Notes under the pieces: model-generated
What the model saw: only the letters and a program-made list of their open reading frames with translations
Told to the model about the DNA's origin: nothing
The model's database searches: none
Position numbers and translations under genes: made by a program
Shown: positions 16,046-24,783 of the stretch, piece after piece
Layout: every line of letters starts with the position of its first letter
Position numbering within the stretch: the first letter of the stretch is position 1
Assembly (NCBI RefSeq): GCF_050410775.1
Contig: NZ_CP191229.1
DNA from: Erwinia sp050410775
GTDB taxonomy: Bacteria > Pseudomonadota > Gammaproteobacteria > Enterobacterales > Enterobacteriaceae
Reading direction: 5' to 3' (one strand)
Length of the DNA stretch: 64,000 nt

Positions 16046-17512
16046 GTGGCTAAAACATTTTTACGCAGCGGAAGTCTGGATGCTGTTCTCGCCCTTGGCG
16101 TGAATGGACAGCCTGTTTTTCTGTCAGCTCTCCAGTTGCGCGAAACGCTGCGCCTGAGAAAACAGCAGCAGATTGCTGACTGCCTGGCGATCCCACAGCC
16201 GAATGACGCAGGCGATCGTCTGGACTGGTATGCTCCCGTTTCCGGCAAGGTCACCTCATGGGCCGCCGCCGATGAGAGCGTCCGCAGCCATGCGCTCAGT
16301 CAGCTGGAAGCCTGTCAGCAGGCCGTAGCCGAGATATGTCAGCGTGCAGAGCGGGCTGACAAACCGAGCCAGAAGCTATTCGGCGCGCTGCTGGCAAAAG
16401 CGATACAGTTCCCTGACCGGAATTTCGTCTATCTGGTCGGCGGCAAGCCGGTTATCACCTTCTGGGGCTTTGTCAGCCTTGAGAAAAAATATGCCGATGC
16501 GCTCGACTCTCTGCGTGAGACGCTGGCTGTCGAACCGCCGCTGACGTTGTCGAAACTTGCCGAGCCCGATGAACCGCTGGTTCCGGCGCCGGTCCTGGTC
16601 ACGCCTGCTGTTGCTGTCGTGGCGGCCGCCGCACCGGTGGCAGCAGAAGCGATCACGCCAGCCCAACCTGAACCTGAACCTGAACCGCAGCCTGCGACAG
16701 AACTCGCTAAACCAGTGGCCTCAGAGCCTGCTGTGGCAGCAAAACCGATCAAGGCGGCCCTGCTCCGCTATGGCTGGGCGCTGCCGGCGGCAGCTCTGCT
16801 CATTACCTTTGGCATTCAGTTAAAAGGCTGTACGCCACAGGAGGCTGCGACGCCGTCCGCGACGGAAATCAGCAAACCTGTTGCAGCCCCAGCCACAGCC
16901 GCTCCGGTGGAAAAACCTGCGGCGCCTGTTGAAACGAAACCCGTTGAGGCAGAGAAGACGCCGGTCACGCCTGAAGTGACACCACCTGCCGATCCGGTAA
17001 CGGCACCTGACACGGCCCTGCCTGTTGCGCCCGCTCAGGTAGCCCCGGTGAAAGAAGAAGCCACCGTGGCGGAACCCGCAGTAGAAGACGCTAAGCCGGC
17101 AGAAACAGTGCCTGATAAACCGGTAGCGGCAGACGATCTCGTTATGCCTTCACTGTCGGTCAAACTTGGCACCACCAAATTCCTGGATGGTAAATGGCGC
17201 GTCATTGTCCACATTAAAAATCCGCTGACCGGCAAGCCGCCAAGCCTGCGCTATCAGTTCAAAAACGGCAAAGGGCTGGCGAGAATGACGCAGGGGAATG
17301 GCAGTGAGTGCCGCGTGACGGTCTATGCTGGACTGATGCAGTCGGGCAACCTGGTGATCAACAGCCGCACAACGGCAAAATGCAGCGACGGCTCGCGTTA
17401 CAAGATGCCAGAACTGGTTTGCTCACAAGGGGCCAGTGGCCCGGCAGAGTGTAACGGCGTTTATAATGCCGATACGGTGATACCGATGACGATGAAGCGC
17501 GAGAGTAAATAA
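16046..17512 (+). CDS. srfA: SrfA, membrane-anchored component of SrfABC
   Basis: The protein has 488 residues and a GTG start. An N-terminal globular region (1-175) is followed by a linker rich in Ala, Pro and Glu with PEPEPEP (from a three-fold CCTGAA repeat at 16667-16684). One membrane helix comes at about 240-257 (WALPAAALLITFGIQL), with a Cys just after it. A second Pro/Ala/Glu-rich linker leads to a C-terminal domain (about 370-488) with several Cys residues. That layout suggests the N-terminus in the cytoplasm and a disulphide-bonded domain in the periplasm. Its stop overlaps the srfB start (TAATG). The family is called virulence factor SrfA in enterobacteria, and its mechanism is not settled. 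Confidence 0.85.
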   Translation: MAKTFLRSGSLDAVLALGVNGQPVFLSALQLRETLRLRKQQQIADCLAIPQPNDAGDRLDWYAPVSGKVTSWAAADESVRSHALSQLEACQQAVAEICQRAERADKPSQKLFGALLAKAIQFPDRNFVYLVGGKPVITFWGFVSLEKKYADALDSLRETLAVEPPLTLSKLAEPDEPLVPAPVLVTPAVAVVAAAAPVAAEAITPAQPEPEPEPQPATELAKPVASEPAVAAKPIKAALLRYGWALPAAALLITFGIQLKGCTPQEAATPSATEISKPVAAPATAAPVEKPAAPVETKPVEAEKTPVTPEVTPPADPVTAPDTALPVAPAQVAPVKEEATVAEPAVEDAKPAETVPDKPVAADDLVMPSLSVKLGTTKFLDGKWRVIVHIKNPLTGKPPSLRYQFKNGKGLARMTQGNGSECRVTVYAGLMQSGNLVINSRTTAKCSDGSRYKMPELVCSQGASGPAECNGVYNADTVIPMTMKRESK

Positions 17513-20499
17513 TGATGCTGGCGACTATCGCTGATTTTAAACCCAATATGACGCTGATCCAGAATAGCGGCATACAGTTCCTTGATTTTGCTCTGACGCC
17601 CCGTCTGGACGCCGACATGCCAGGGAAATTTGTTCGCCAGACGGCGAACGGCCCGCTGCTGCGCCTGCATTTTAATGCCCAGAGCGGCAAGTATCTTCTG
17701 CCTGTCACCGCAGGCAGCCTGCCGGAAGTGGTCAAGCCGGAGTTCAGCTTCCCGCTGGAACAGTCGCTCCGTCTGCTGAACGGCGTCTGGCTGCCGCTGC
17801 CCTTTTTCCGTTTTAACCCCCCGCGCACCTTCATCGGCGGTCCCGATAACTGGGCGCGCGTGCAGATTATCGCCCTTGATAAGCCCGATTCTAACGGCAA
17901 AACGCACCGCATCTGCCTGGCCTTTGAAACGCGTGTCTGGCCAGAAGGCGAAGATGAATCGCTGGCGCTGAATGAGAACGACGTGAAAAACGGCGTCAGC
18001 TTTGCGCTGGCGCACGGCAGCGAAGAGCTGGGTGAGTTCCTGGACCATACCTGGATTGACGGCTGGCTGAGAGAAGTCTTCAGCCAGCAGGTGGCGCTGG
18101 TTGAGCAGCGTCCGCAGGTCAACGTCCGTAGCGCGCTGCGTGAGTTCGAGTATCAGGCACACTACCTGAATATCCTGTATCTGCTGGGGGATCAGCTTGC
18201 CCTGCCGGAATTAAAGATCAGCGCCGCTACGCTTCAGGAACCCGCGATCCCGGTCGATCTGATCCTTGACGTTGGCAACTCTCATACCTGCGGGATCATG
18301 GTGGAAGATCATGTTGACGACCACCACGGCCTGAAGCATACCTATGAACTGCATCTGCGCAACCTCAGCGCTCCGCATCAGCTTTATAACGAGCTTTTTG
18401 AAAGCCGCGTTGAGTTTGCTCAGGCCAGCTTCGGCAAGCAGAACTTCTCGGTTGAGAGCGGGCGTGATGATGCCTTTATCTGGCCTTCGGTGACCCGTGT
18501 GGGACGTGAAGCGAGCCAGCTGGCCTTGCAGCGTCTGGGGACCGAAGGCGCGACCGGTATCTCCAGCCCGCGCCGCTATCTGTGGGATGAAGAGAGCTAT
18601 ACGCCCGGCTGGCGCTTCAGCCGCACGGCGGGCAACGCCGCGGTGGAGCCGCTGGCCATTGCACGCCCGCTGATGAACCTGGTGAATGATGAGGGCGAGC
18701 CGCTCTACAGCCAGCCGCTTGAGGAGCGTCTGCCGGTCTTCGCGCCGCAGTACAGCCGCAGTTCTGTGATGAGCTTTATGCTCTCCGAACTGCTGGCGCA
18801 GGCGCTGATGCAGATGAACAGTCTGGTCCAGCGCCAGAAGATGCTGCACAGCAGCGCCCCTCGCCAGCTGCGCAATATCATTCTGACGCTGCCTTCTGCC
18901 ATGCCGAAACCAGAACGCGAAATTTTCCGTCGCCGGATGCAGGAGGCGATCGCGCTGGTCTGGAAAGCGATGGGCTGGCACCCGGCTGATGATGACTTCA
19001 GCAGTGAGAAAGACAAGGCTAAAAGCCTGGTGCCGGTGCCGGAAGTGCAGATGGAGTGGGATGAAGCGACCTGTGGACAGATGGTCTATCTCTACAACGA
19101 AACGCAGGTTAACTTCGGCGGTCGTGCTGAAGACTTCTTCGTCAGCATGGCCCGGCCCGATCGCGCCCGTGCCGCTGATGAGCAGCCAGGCAAAACGCTG
19201 CGTATTGCTTCTATTGATATCGGCGGTGGCACGACCGATCTGGCGATCACCCAGTACCGTCTGGATGATGGCGTGGGCAACAATGTGAAAATTATGCCCC
19301 GCCTGCTGTTCCGCGAAGGTTTTAAACAGGCCGGGGACGACATCCTGCTTGATGTGATCCAGCTTTACGTGCTGCCTGCGCTTCAGGCGGCGTTTAAGCA
19401 GGCCGGCATCGCGAATCCGGAAGGGGTGATGACCCGTCTGTTTGGTCACGAGGGGCGGCTTGACGGCCATTCAACCCTGCGCCAGCAGGTCACATTGCAG
19501 ATCTTTATTCCTGTCGGCCAGGCTATTCTTGAAGCTTACGAAGGTTTTGATCCGCTGGAGCTGAACGCGGAAGTGGATGGCCGCTTCGGAGAACTGGTGG
19601 CGCAGAAGCCTACCCAGAAACTGCTCGACTACATCAACCGGGAAATTCAGCGCGAGCTGCCGGGGGAAGCGGAAGCCTTTGATATCCTGCGCGTGCCGCT
19701 GGTGGTGAAACTGAGTAAGCTGCATGCGGAGTTTCTCTCTCCGCGCATGAATATCACCCACAGCCTGCGTTCAATGTCAGAAGTTGTCGCCGTGTATGAT
19801 TGTGACGTGCTGCTGCTTACCGGTCGCCCTTCCCGCTTCCCGGGCGTGCAGGCGCTGTTCCGCCACCTTCAACCGCTGCCGGTGAGCCGTATATTGTCCC
19901 TCGACGGCTATCATACTAACGACTGGTATCCCTTTAATAAGCAGGGCCGGATTGAGAACCCGAAATCAACGGCGGCGGTAGGCGCGATGCTCTGCCTGCT
20001 GTCGCTGGATCTTCGCCTCGCCAACTTCTGGTTTAAGGCTGGCGATTTCCAGCCCTACTCCACCATTCGCTACCTGGGCATGCTGGACAGCAATGGCGCG
20101 CTCAGTGGTGAAAACGTCTGGTATGAAGACATCGATCTGGATGCGGACAGCTTCAGCCTGGATGCCAGGGCGCGCTTTCAGGTACGTGGCGCACTGACGC
20201 TCGGCTTCCGTCAGCTTGATAATGACCGCTGGCCAGCCTCACCGCTCTACACGCTGTCGATTGCCGATCCGATGCTGGCACGCAGCGTGGCCGGTGATAA
20301 AGTATTGAAAATCAAACTGGCGGTGGCGAAGGCTCAGGGTGAGTTCGGGCCTGAACGTTTCGAAATCGCTGAAGCTTCGCTGGATGACGGCACTCGAGTG
20401 CCGCTGGAGCAGCTGAAGCTGAAACTGAATACGCTCGCCAGCAGCGGGTCAGGATTAACGCATTACTGGATCGACAGTGGGAGCGTATACAAGAAATGA
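17512..20499 (+). CDS. srfB: SrfB, large actin/Hsp70-fold ATPase
   Basis: This 995-residue protein matches the SrfB family. Two phosphate-binding loops of the actin/Hsp70 ATPase fold are visible: LILDVGNSHTCGIM at about 251-264 and SIDIGGGTTDLAI at about 567-579. Between them is a large insertion (VTRVGREA, LPSAMPKPE). Signal peptide and membrane helices are absent, so it should act in the cytoplasm, probably on the inner face next to SrfA. It overlaps srfA by one base and srfC by four (ATGA), a sign of coupled translation and fixed stoichiometry. In Salmonella srfB was reported among SsrB-regulated genes; its biochemical role is open. Confidence 0.88.
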   Translation: MMLATIADFKPNMTLIQNSGIQFLDFALTPRLDADMPGKFVRQTANGPLLRLHFNAQSGKYLLPVTAGSLPEVVKPEFSFPLEQSLRLLNGVWLPLPFFRFNPPRTFIGGPDNWARVQIIALDKPDSNGKTHRICLAFETRVWPEGEDESLALNENDVKNGVSFALAHGSEELGEFLDHTWIDGWLREVFSQQVALVEQRPQVNVRSALREFEYQAHYLNILYLLGDQLALPELKISAATLQEPAIPVDLILDVGNSHTCGIMVEDHVDDHHGLKHTYELHLRNLSAPHQLYNELFESRVEFAQASFGKQNFSVESGRDDAFIWPSVTRVGREASQLALQRLGTEGATGISSPRRYLWDEESYTPGWRFSRTAGNAAVEPLAIARPLMNLVNDEGEPLYSQPLEERLPVFAPQYSRSSVMSFMLSELLAQALMQMNSLVQRQKMLHSSAPRQLRNIILTLPSAMPKPEREIFRRRMQEAIALVWKAMGWHPADDDFSSEKDKAKSLVPVPEVQMEWDEATCGQMVYLYNETQVNFGGRAEDFFVSMARPDRARAADEQPGKTLRIASIDIGGGTTDLAITQYRLDDGVGNNVKIMPRLLFREGFKQAGDDILLDVIQLYVLPALQAAFKQAGIANPEGVMTRLFGHEGRLDGHSTLRQQVTLQIFIPVGQAILEAYEGFDPLELNAEVDGRFGELVAQKPTQKLLDYINREIQRELPGEAEAFDILRVPLVVKLSKLHAEFLSPRMNITHSLRSMSEVVAVYDCDVLLLTGRPSRFPGVQALFRHLQPLPVSRILSLDGYHTNDWYPFNKQGRIENPKSTAAVGAMLCLLSLDLRLANFWFKAGDFQPYSTIRYLGMLDSNGALSGENVWYEDIDLDADSFSLDARARFQVRGALTLGFRQLDNDRWPASPLYTLSIADPMLARSVAGDKVLKIKLAVAKAQGEFGPERFEIAEASLDDGTRVPLEQLKLKLNTLASSGSGLTHYWIDSGSVYKK

Positions 20500-22889
20500 A
20501 ACCGTTAACGCCTAAACAGTTGTCGGGACAGATCGGCAAAAAACTGGATGCCGTACTAAAAGGGATCGACCGGTCGGTCGAATGGCTCGACGGCGCACGG
20601 AAAACCTCACCCCGTCTCGATCTTGAAGCTGACCGGCTCAGCGTCAGGCTGCGCCGGCAGCGCAACCGTGCCGCGCATCTCGCTGAGGCCGCCGGGAAAG
20701 AGCCGGCGATTGGCTTCTTCGGGCTTTCCCAGGCGGGAAAGTCGTGGCTGATCAACGCGCTGGCCGCCAGCGATAAAGGCCGGCTGGAGATCGCGCTGGG
20801 CGCGGCGACCTTCGATTATGGTCAGCTGAATCCGCAGCAGCAGACGGCCACCATGGTGATGCGTTTCACCGGCCAGCAGGTGCGGGTGGATAACGACTGG
20901 CCGGTCAGACTGTCGCTGCTAAACGAGTCAGATTTGGTGGCTATCCTTGCTGGCGTCTGGCGCTCACGCACCGGCGAAAACCCGCCGCTGCTGGACGAGC
21001 AGCAGCTCACTGAACGCCTGAAAAATATCTCGATGTATCGCCTGCCTGAAGAGATGGACGGCATGGGATGCAATGATGTGGTGACGTTGTGGGATCGGAT
21101 TAGCGCCCTGCAGTTACCTAATGCTAAAGCGCTCGATTCCCACTTCTGGCCACGCGCGATTGAACTGGCTCCGTCGCTGAGCGTGGACGATCGCGCACGG
21201 CTGTTCTCCATACTCTGGGGAGAAGAGCGTGAGTTAAGCGCGATCTATCGCCAGCTTGCCCACGTGCTGCATCACGTTTCGGGCGCCGCCACGCTGCTTG
21301 CGCCTCTGGCGGTGCTGGATGACGCTTCGCTGAGCATCCTTAACGACAATGGCCTGCGTTACTTTAACGCCTCCGCCGATCGGGTTATTCAGGTTGTTCC
21401 TCAGCATAATGGCCGCTCCCTGAAACCGGTTAACCTGGCGCTGAGCGAGCTGACCCTTCTGGGACGTGAAGTGCAGCTGCCGCTTTACAGCGCCCCACGT
21501 GAAACTATGTTCGAGCAGATTGATCTGCTCGACTATCCCGGTTTTGAACAACCTGCGCTGTTGCCCGACGATTTGCAGCATGAAATGGCGCTCGCGTTTC
21601 TTACCGCCAAGCGCCCTCTGCTGCTGACCCGCGCCGCCGGGCATCAGGATGTCGATCGTCTGATGGTGTGCAGCGCAGCCGGTACGCGTCACGATACGCG
21701 GGCAGTTGGCCGCGTGCTTGACGGCTGGGTTAAGCAAACGCAGGGAGAAAACAGCCAGGTACGCAGTCGCCGTAAGCCCGGCTTGATCTGGGCGCTGACG
21801 CCGTACGATCAGCGCGTCACCCAGGGCCATAATTATGATGCTGCCGTACAGCGCTACGTCGGCAATCCCGGTGACGCCTGGGGACTGATGCTGACGATGG
21901 ATGATAAGGGCGTGAGCCGCATGGCAAGCTGGCTGATGACGGAGGTCCAGCGTGAAAGCAAACTGGCACGCCTTCAGGAACAGCTGGACGAGATGCGCCG
22001 CGAACTGAGCGATAACCTGCTTGGCCGCTGGTATCTCGCTTCCGAGCAGGAAGATCCGGCGGCCCGGCTGCACATTGCGGAAAGCCTGCTGAAGGCGCTA
22101 CAGTCGCGCACTGGCGTTCACGGCGAGCTGCTTGAGCGCCTGCTGCCCTCACGCGAAACGCTGCGTCACCTGTTTTTGCAGCGCAAGCATAAAGGCGATC
22201 GCCCACTGACCGAAGAGTTTGCCCTGAGCGAGGACGATCCCTTCGGCATCGGCGTGAGCATCGACCTGCTGAGCGATGAGCCCCTTTCCGGCCTGCTGAC
22301 GCCGGAGGAGCACGCCCCGGCCAGCGAAGAGCTTGAGGCTGAATTTGCGCAGCAGGTCTATCGCCACTGGATCAATATTCTGCGCCAGCTGCCGGACAAT
22401 GGTCCGCTGCTGGAGCTGCTGGGCATCAGCAAGCCGACGCTGGAAATGCTGACCGAGGAGCTGGTGACCGCCAGTATCCGGCTCGATATTGAAGGTGCGC
22501 TGGTGAATATGCTTAGCGATCCTGAATCGGGCGGCGTCCCGGCTGAAATGATTGCCGACCGTCAGGTTTCCCGCGCCCTCAGCGTACTGGGCGATTTCGT
22601 CGCCTGGCTGGGCTTCCAGCATCTGCCGGAAGCGCAACGCCCGGAAAGTAAGATCAACCGCGGTCAGAAAATTTTCGCGAAGCCGGAAACCCAGACCGCC
22701 AGCCTTGGGCCAGGCCAGCGCCTGACCCGGCTGGCGCTAAAGCCCAACAACCATGCCGCTTATTACATCTATGACTGGCTGGTCGGGCTGAATGAGATGA
22801 TCTTGCTGAACGCGGGGTATTCCGCCGCGCGGGAGATAGATAGCGAACATCGTGAGCAGCTGGCAGCGATCCTGAAGCAGTTTCGCTAA
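20496..22889 (+). CDS. srfC: SrfC, large P-loop GTPase-like protein
   Basis: This 797-residue protein belongs to the SrfC family. A clear P-loop GFFGLSQAGKSW lies at residues 73-84. LLDYPGFEQ at about 344-352 provides a G3-like DxxG (DYPG). ALTPYDQR near 430 could be a G4-like element where NKxD would be expected. These features and the size suggest a dynamin-like or septin-like GTPase. It ends in long predicted helices without obvious membrane segments. It is translationally coupled to srfB, and a bidirectional terminator follows at 22914-22942. The motif reading is mine; GTPase activity is inference. Confidence 0.85.
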   Translation: MKPLTPKQLSGQIGKKLDAVLKGIDRSVEWLDGARKTSPRLDLEADRLSVRLRRQRNRAAHLAEAAGKEPAIGFFGLSQAGKSWLINALAASDKGRLEIALGAATFDYGQLNPQQQTATMVMRFTGQQVRVDNDWPVRLSLLNESDLVAILAGVWRSRTGENPPLLDEQQLTERLKNISMYRLPEEMDGMGCNDVVTLWDRISALQLPNAKALDSHFWPRAIELAPSLSVDDRARLFSILWGEERELSAIYRQLAHVLHHVSGAATLLAPLAVLDDASLSILNDNGLRYFNASADRVIQVVPQHNGRSLKPVNLALSELTLLGREVQLPLYSAPRETMFEQIDLLDYPGFEQPALLPDDLQHEMALAFLTAKRPLLLTRAAGHQDVDRLMVCSAAGTRHDTRAVGRVLDGWVKQTQGENSQVRSRRKPGLIWALTPYDQRVTQGHNYDAAVQRYVGNPGDAWGLMLTMDDKGVSRMASWLMTEVQRESKLARLQEQLDEMRRELSDNLLGRWYLASEQEDPAARLHIAESLLKALQSRTGVHGELLERLLPSRETLRHLFLQRKHKGDRPLTEEFALSEDDPFGIGVSIDLLSDEPLSGLLTPEEHAPASEELEAEFAQQVYRHWINILRQLPDNGPLLELLGISKPTLEMLTEELVTASIRLDIEGALVNMLSDPESGGVPAEMIADRQVSRALSVLGDFVAWLGFQHLPEAQRPESKINRGQKIFAKPETQTASLGPGQRLTRLALKPNNHAAYYIYDWLVGLNEMILLNAGYSAAREIDSEHREQLAAILKQFR

Positions 22890-22913
22890 CCACCAGCAGA
22901 AGCGGGTTTGAAT

Positions 22914-22942
22914 AAAAATAGCGGCAAGGCGCCGCTATTTTT
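22914..22942. terminator. bidirectional terminator between srfC and barstar gene
   Basis: AAAAATAGCGGC, a 5-nt loop and GCCGCTATTTTT form a 12-bp stem with A and T tracts on either side. It serves the two convergent operons. Confidence 0.9.
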
Positions 22943-23212
22943 TTACGTTACCCTCAACTGAAAAAGGCCGTCCAGCGCCGTTTCCGCCTCACGCATGACG
23001 AGGATCGCATCAGCAAACTGTGCCGGATCTTCATGGTCGTGAAGATGGCGTAGCGTAATGCGCGCCGGTAAAGCAATCATCCCGGTCAGCGCATCCCAGA
23101 GGGCATCAAGATTAGCGCCAAACTCCCCCTCTATCGCAAAGTGGCGCGCAAACTGAGCGTAAAAATCCTTAATATTACCTGTCTCTCTGAAGTCAATGGT
23201 GACGCATTTCAT
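22943..23212 (-). CDS. barstar-family ribonuclease inhibitor
   Basis: This 89-residue protein matches barstar/YhcO: an N-terminal strand (CVTIDFRETGN), then the inhibitory helix region GEFGANLDALWDALTGMI. In that region the GxNLDALWD motif and the acidic residues occupy the barnase active site. It should act in the cytoplasm to neutralise any barnase that folds before export. A longer frame reaches 23332, but it runs through the barnase gene. ATG 23212 begins one base after the barnase stop and has an AGGTGGA Shine-Dalgarno sequence, so the pair is an operon with toxin first. Confidence 0.9.
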   Translation of the reverse strand: MKCVTIDFRETGNIKDFYAQFARHFAIEGEFGANLDALWDALTGMIALPARITLRHLHDHEDPAQFADAILVMREAETALDGLFQLRVT

Positions 23213-23213
23213 C

Positions 23214-23663
23214 TTATTCCACCTGCTCAACGTGGCGATAATGATCGCGGGTGAGATAGATAAGCCCATCGCTGGAGTAAAGCAGCCGTTCGCTGCCGCG
23301 CCGTCCACAATGGTAGTTAACGTCCGCTTCAAACCATTTCCGTCCCTGGCTGGCTGGCAGATGCGCTTCCCGGTTATGGAAGCGGTCGCCGCCGATCGCT
23401 TTACCGGGCAGAATATCGCAAAGGTTTCCCTTTTCGGACTGCCATCCCCGCCGCCTCGCTTCCTGTTTTTTGAGATAATAAGGCGGCAGCTGCCGGTGCT
23501 GTTGCAGATAACGGGTCACACGCTCCTGCCGGGTCAGCTCGCTGATACTCTCGCGCTCTGTAGCGGTATCGTTTTGCGGTAGCGTTTGCTGCTCACTCTG
23601 ACGCAGGCCCATGTAGGTGGCCACAACGGCAAAAATGACCGCGATAATCAGTTTCTTGTTCAT
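23214..23663 (-). CDS. barnase-family secreted ribonuclease
   Basis: The protein has 149 residues with an N-terminal signal or anchor helix (KKLIIAVIFAVVATYMGL), a polar linker, and a C-terminal microbial-RNase domain. The catalytic residues of barnase can be matched: Glu73 in EADVNYHCG, Arg83/87 in GSERLLYSS, and His102 in RDHYRH. It would cleave RNA outside the cytoplasm, or in competitor cells if delivered. There is no clear Ala-X-Ala cleavage site, so it may stay membrane-tethered. The cognate inhibitor gene follows one base later. The mature region contains two cysteines that barnase lacks (GNLCDI and YHCGRR). Confidence 0.88.
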   Translation of the reverse strand: MNKKLIIAVIFAVVATYMGLRQSEQQTLPQNDTATERESISELTRQERVTRYLQQHRQLPPYYLKKQEARRRGWQSEKGNLCDILPGKAIGGDRFHNREAHLPASQGRKWFEADVNYHCGRRGSERLLYSSDGLIYLTRDHYRHVEQVE

Positions 23664-23721
23664 ATATATCTTACTCGCGAGTCAGGCGGGCATCTCAGGC
23701 TTCAGACGCACGCGATTGCCC

Positions 23722-24684
23722 TTATCCATTTAATGCCAGATTCATCACCAGCATCAGCAACGGCGTGGTCAGCGCCGAAAATACCGTAGAGAGCAGCATA
23801 CTGGAGGCCGTCGGGCCGGTCAGCGCATTAAACTGACGGGACATCAGATAGACATTGATGCCGATCGACATTGATGCCAGCAGCACCACTACTTTGCTCT
23901 CCAGCGGCGGCAAACCGAGCAGCCACGCCAGTCCCCAGACCACCAGCGGCTGTACAATCAGCTTAAGGAGGCAGATCGCGTAGCTCTCCTTCATCCCCTC
24001 TTTCATCTTGTAGGCGGCAAGGGACATCCCCAGCGTCAGCAGTGCCAGCGGGACGGCGATTTGCCCCAGCATAGTCAGGGGATCGTCAATCATGCGCGGC
24101 AGAGTGTATCCGGAGAGGCTGAAAAGCGTACCTGCCAGAATGGCAATAATCAGTGGATTGCGCAGCACGCCCGCCGCCGTCTTACCAAAACCCTTCAGAT
24201 TGAACGCGCCGTGCCTGGCCCATTCCACCGAGACGGTGGCCAGCGTCCAGAGGATCAGCCCGTTAAAAACCAGCACCAGCGCCACGGCCGGAATCGCCTC
24301 CTCGCCCAGCATTACGGTCGCCACAGGCAATCCGATCATCACATTATTTGAAAAAATGCCCCCCAGCGCGAACACCGAACCCGCCACGCCATCAAGCTTA
24401 AAAACGTGAGCGGCAATGAGGCGTCCAATGACGAAGACGATGAGGCAACCGCCAAAGAATGCGATCAGCAGCCGCGCATCCACCGGTGGGCTTTTACTGA
24501 AGTTGCTCATCAGGCGGAACAACATAGCGGGCAGCGCGATTTTAAACACCAGACGGTTCAGGGATTCACTGACGCTGTCCGGCCACTTGCGCCAGCGTAC
24601 CAGCAGCCAGCCCACGGCAATCAGACTGAACAGCGGCAGGGAAAGCAGGATTTGATGCAGTAACGTATCCAGCAAGGAAGACAT
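23722..24684 (-). CDS. AEC-family transporter
   Basis: This 320-residue membrane protein with ten predicted helices belongs to the auxin-efflux-carrier (AEC) family. It has the N-terminal IAVGWLLVRWR helix, a central GIFSNNVMIGLPV motif and the late ASMSIGINVYLMSRQF segment. Bacterial members move organic acids such as malate or malonate. A longer frame reaches 24777 but crosses a terminator, so ATG 24684 is preferred although its Shine-Dalgarno sequence is poor. It is read leftward, separated from the permease upstream by the terminator at 24720-24739. Confidence 0.85.
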   Translation of the reverse strand: MSSLLDTLLHQILLSLPLFSLIAVGWLLVRWRKWPDSVSESLNRLVFKIALPAMLFRLMSNFSKSPPVDARLLIAFFGGCLIVFVIGRLIAAHVFKLDGVAGSVFALGGIFSNNVMIGLPVATVMLGEEAIPAVALVLVFNGLILWTLATVSVEWARHGAFNLKGFGKTAAGVLRNPLIIAILAGTLFSLSGYTLPRMIDDPLTMLGQIAVPLALLTLGMSLAAYKMKEGMKESYAICLLKLIVQPLVVWGLAWLLGLPPLESKVVVLLASMSIGINVYLMSRQFNALTGPTASSMLLSTVFSALTTPLLMLVMNLALNG

Positions 24685-24719
24685 GAGTGGCTTATTCTCA
24701 GCTAATAAAGGCAGTAAAA

Positions 24720-24739
24720 AGGCCGGATGAGCCCGGCCT
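24720..24739 (-). terminator. terminator after the AI-2E-family gene
   Basis: AGGCCGG, a 6-nt loop and CCGGCCT form a 7-bp GC-rich stem, followed on the minus strand by a T5 tract. It lies between the AI-2E-family stop and the AEC start. Confidence 0.8.
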
Positions 24740-24783
24740 GAGCATCCCATTTGCCGGCGACTGAGCGCCGGCAGCATAATCGC

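Noticed and set aside
16667..16684. Three tandem CCTGAA units in srfA as a phase-variable repeat
   Set aside because: Only three copies and a six-base unit, so slippage would keep the reading frame. It is just the coding of a Pro-Glu linker.
18211..19470. 419-codon frame antisense to srfB
   Set aside because: srfB is a full-length recognised gene with clear motifs. The antisense frame has skewed composition (many His, Gln, Arg), no ribosome site and no recognisable domain. Long antisense frames are expected at this GC content.
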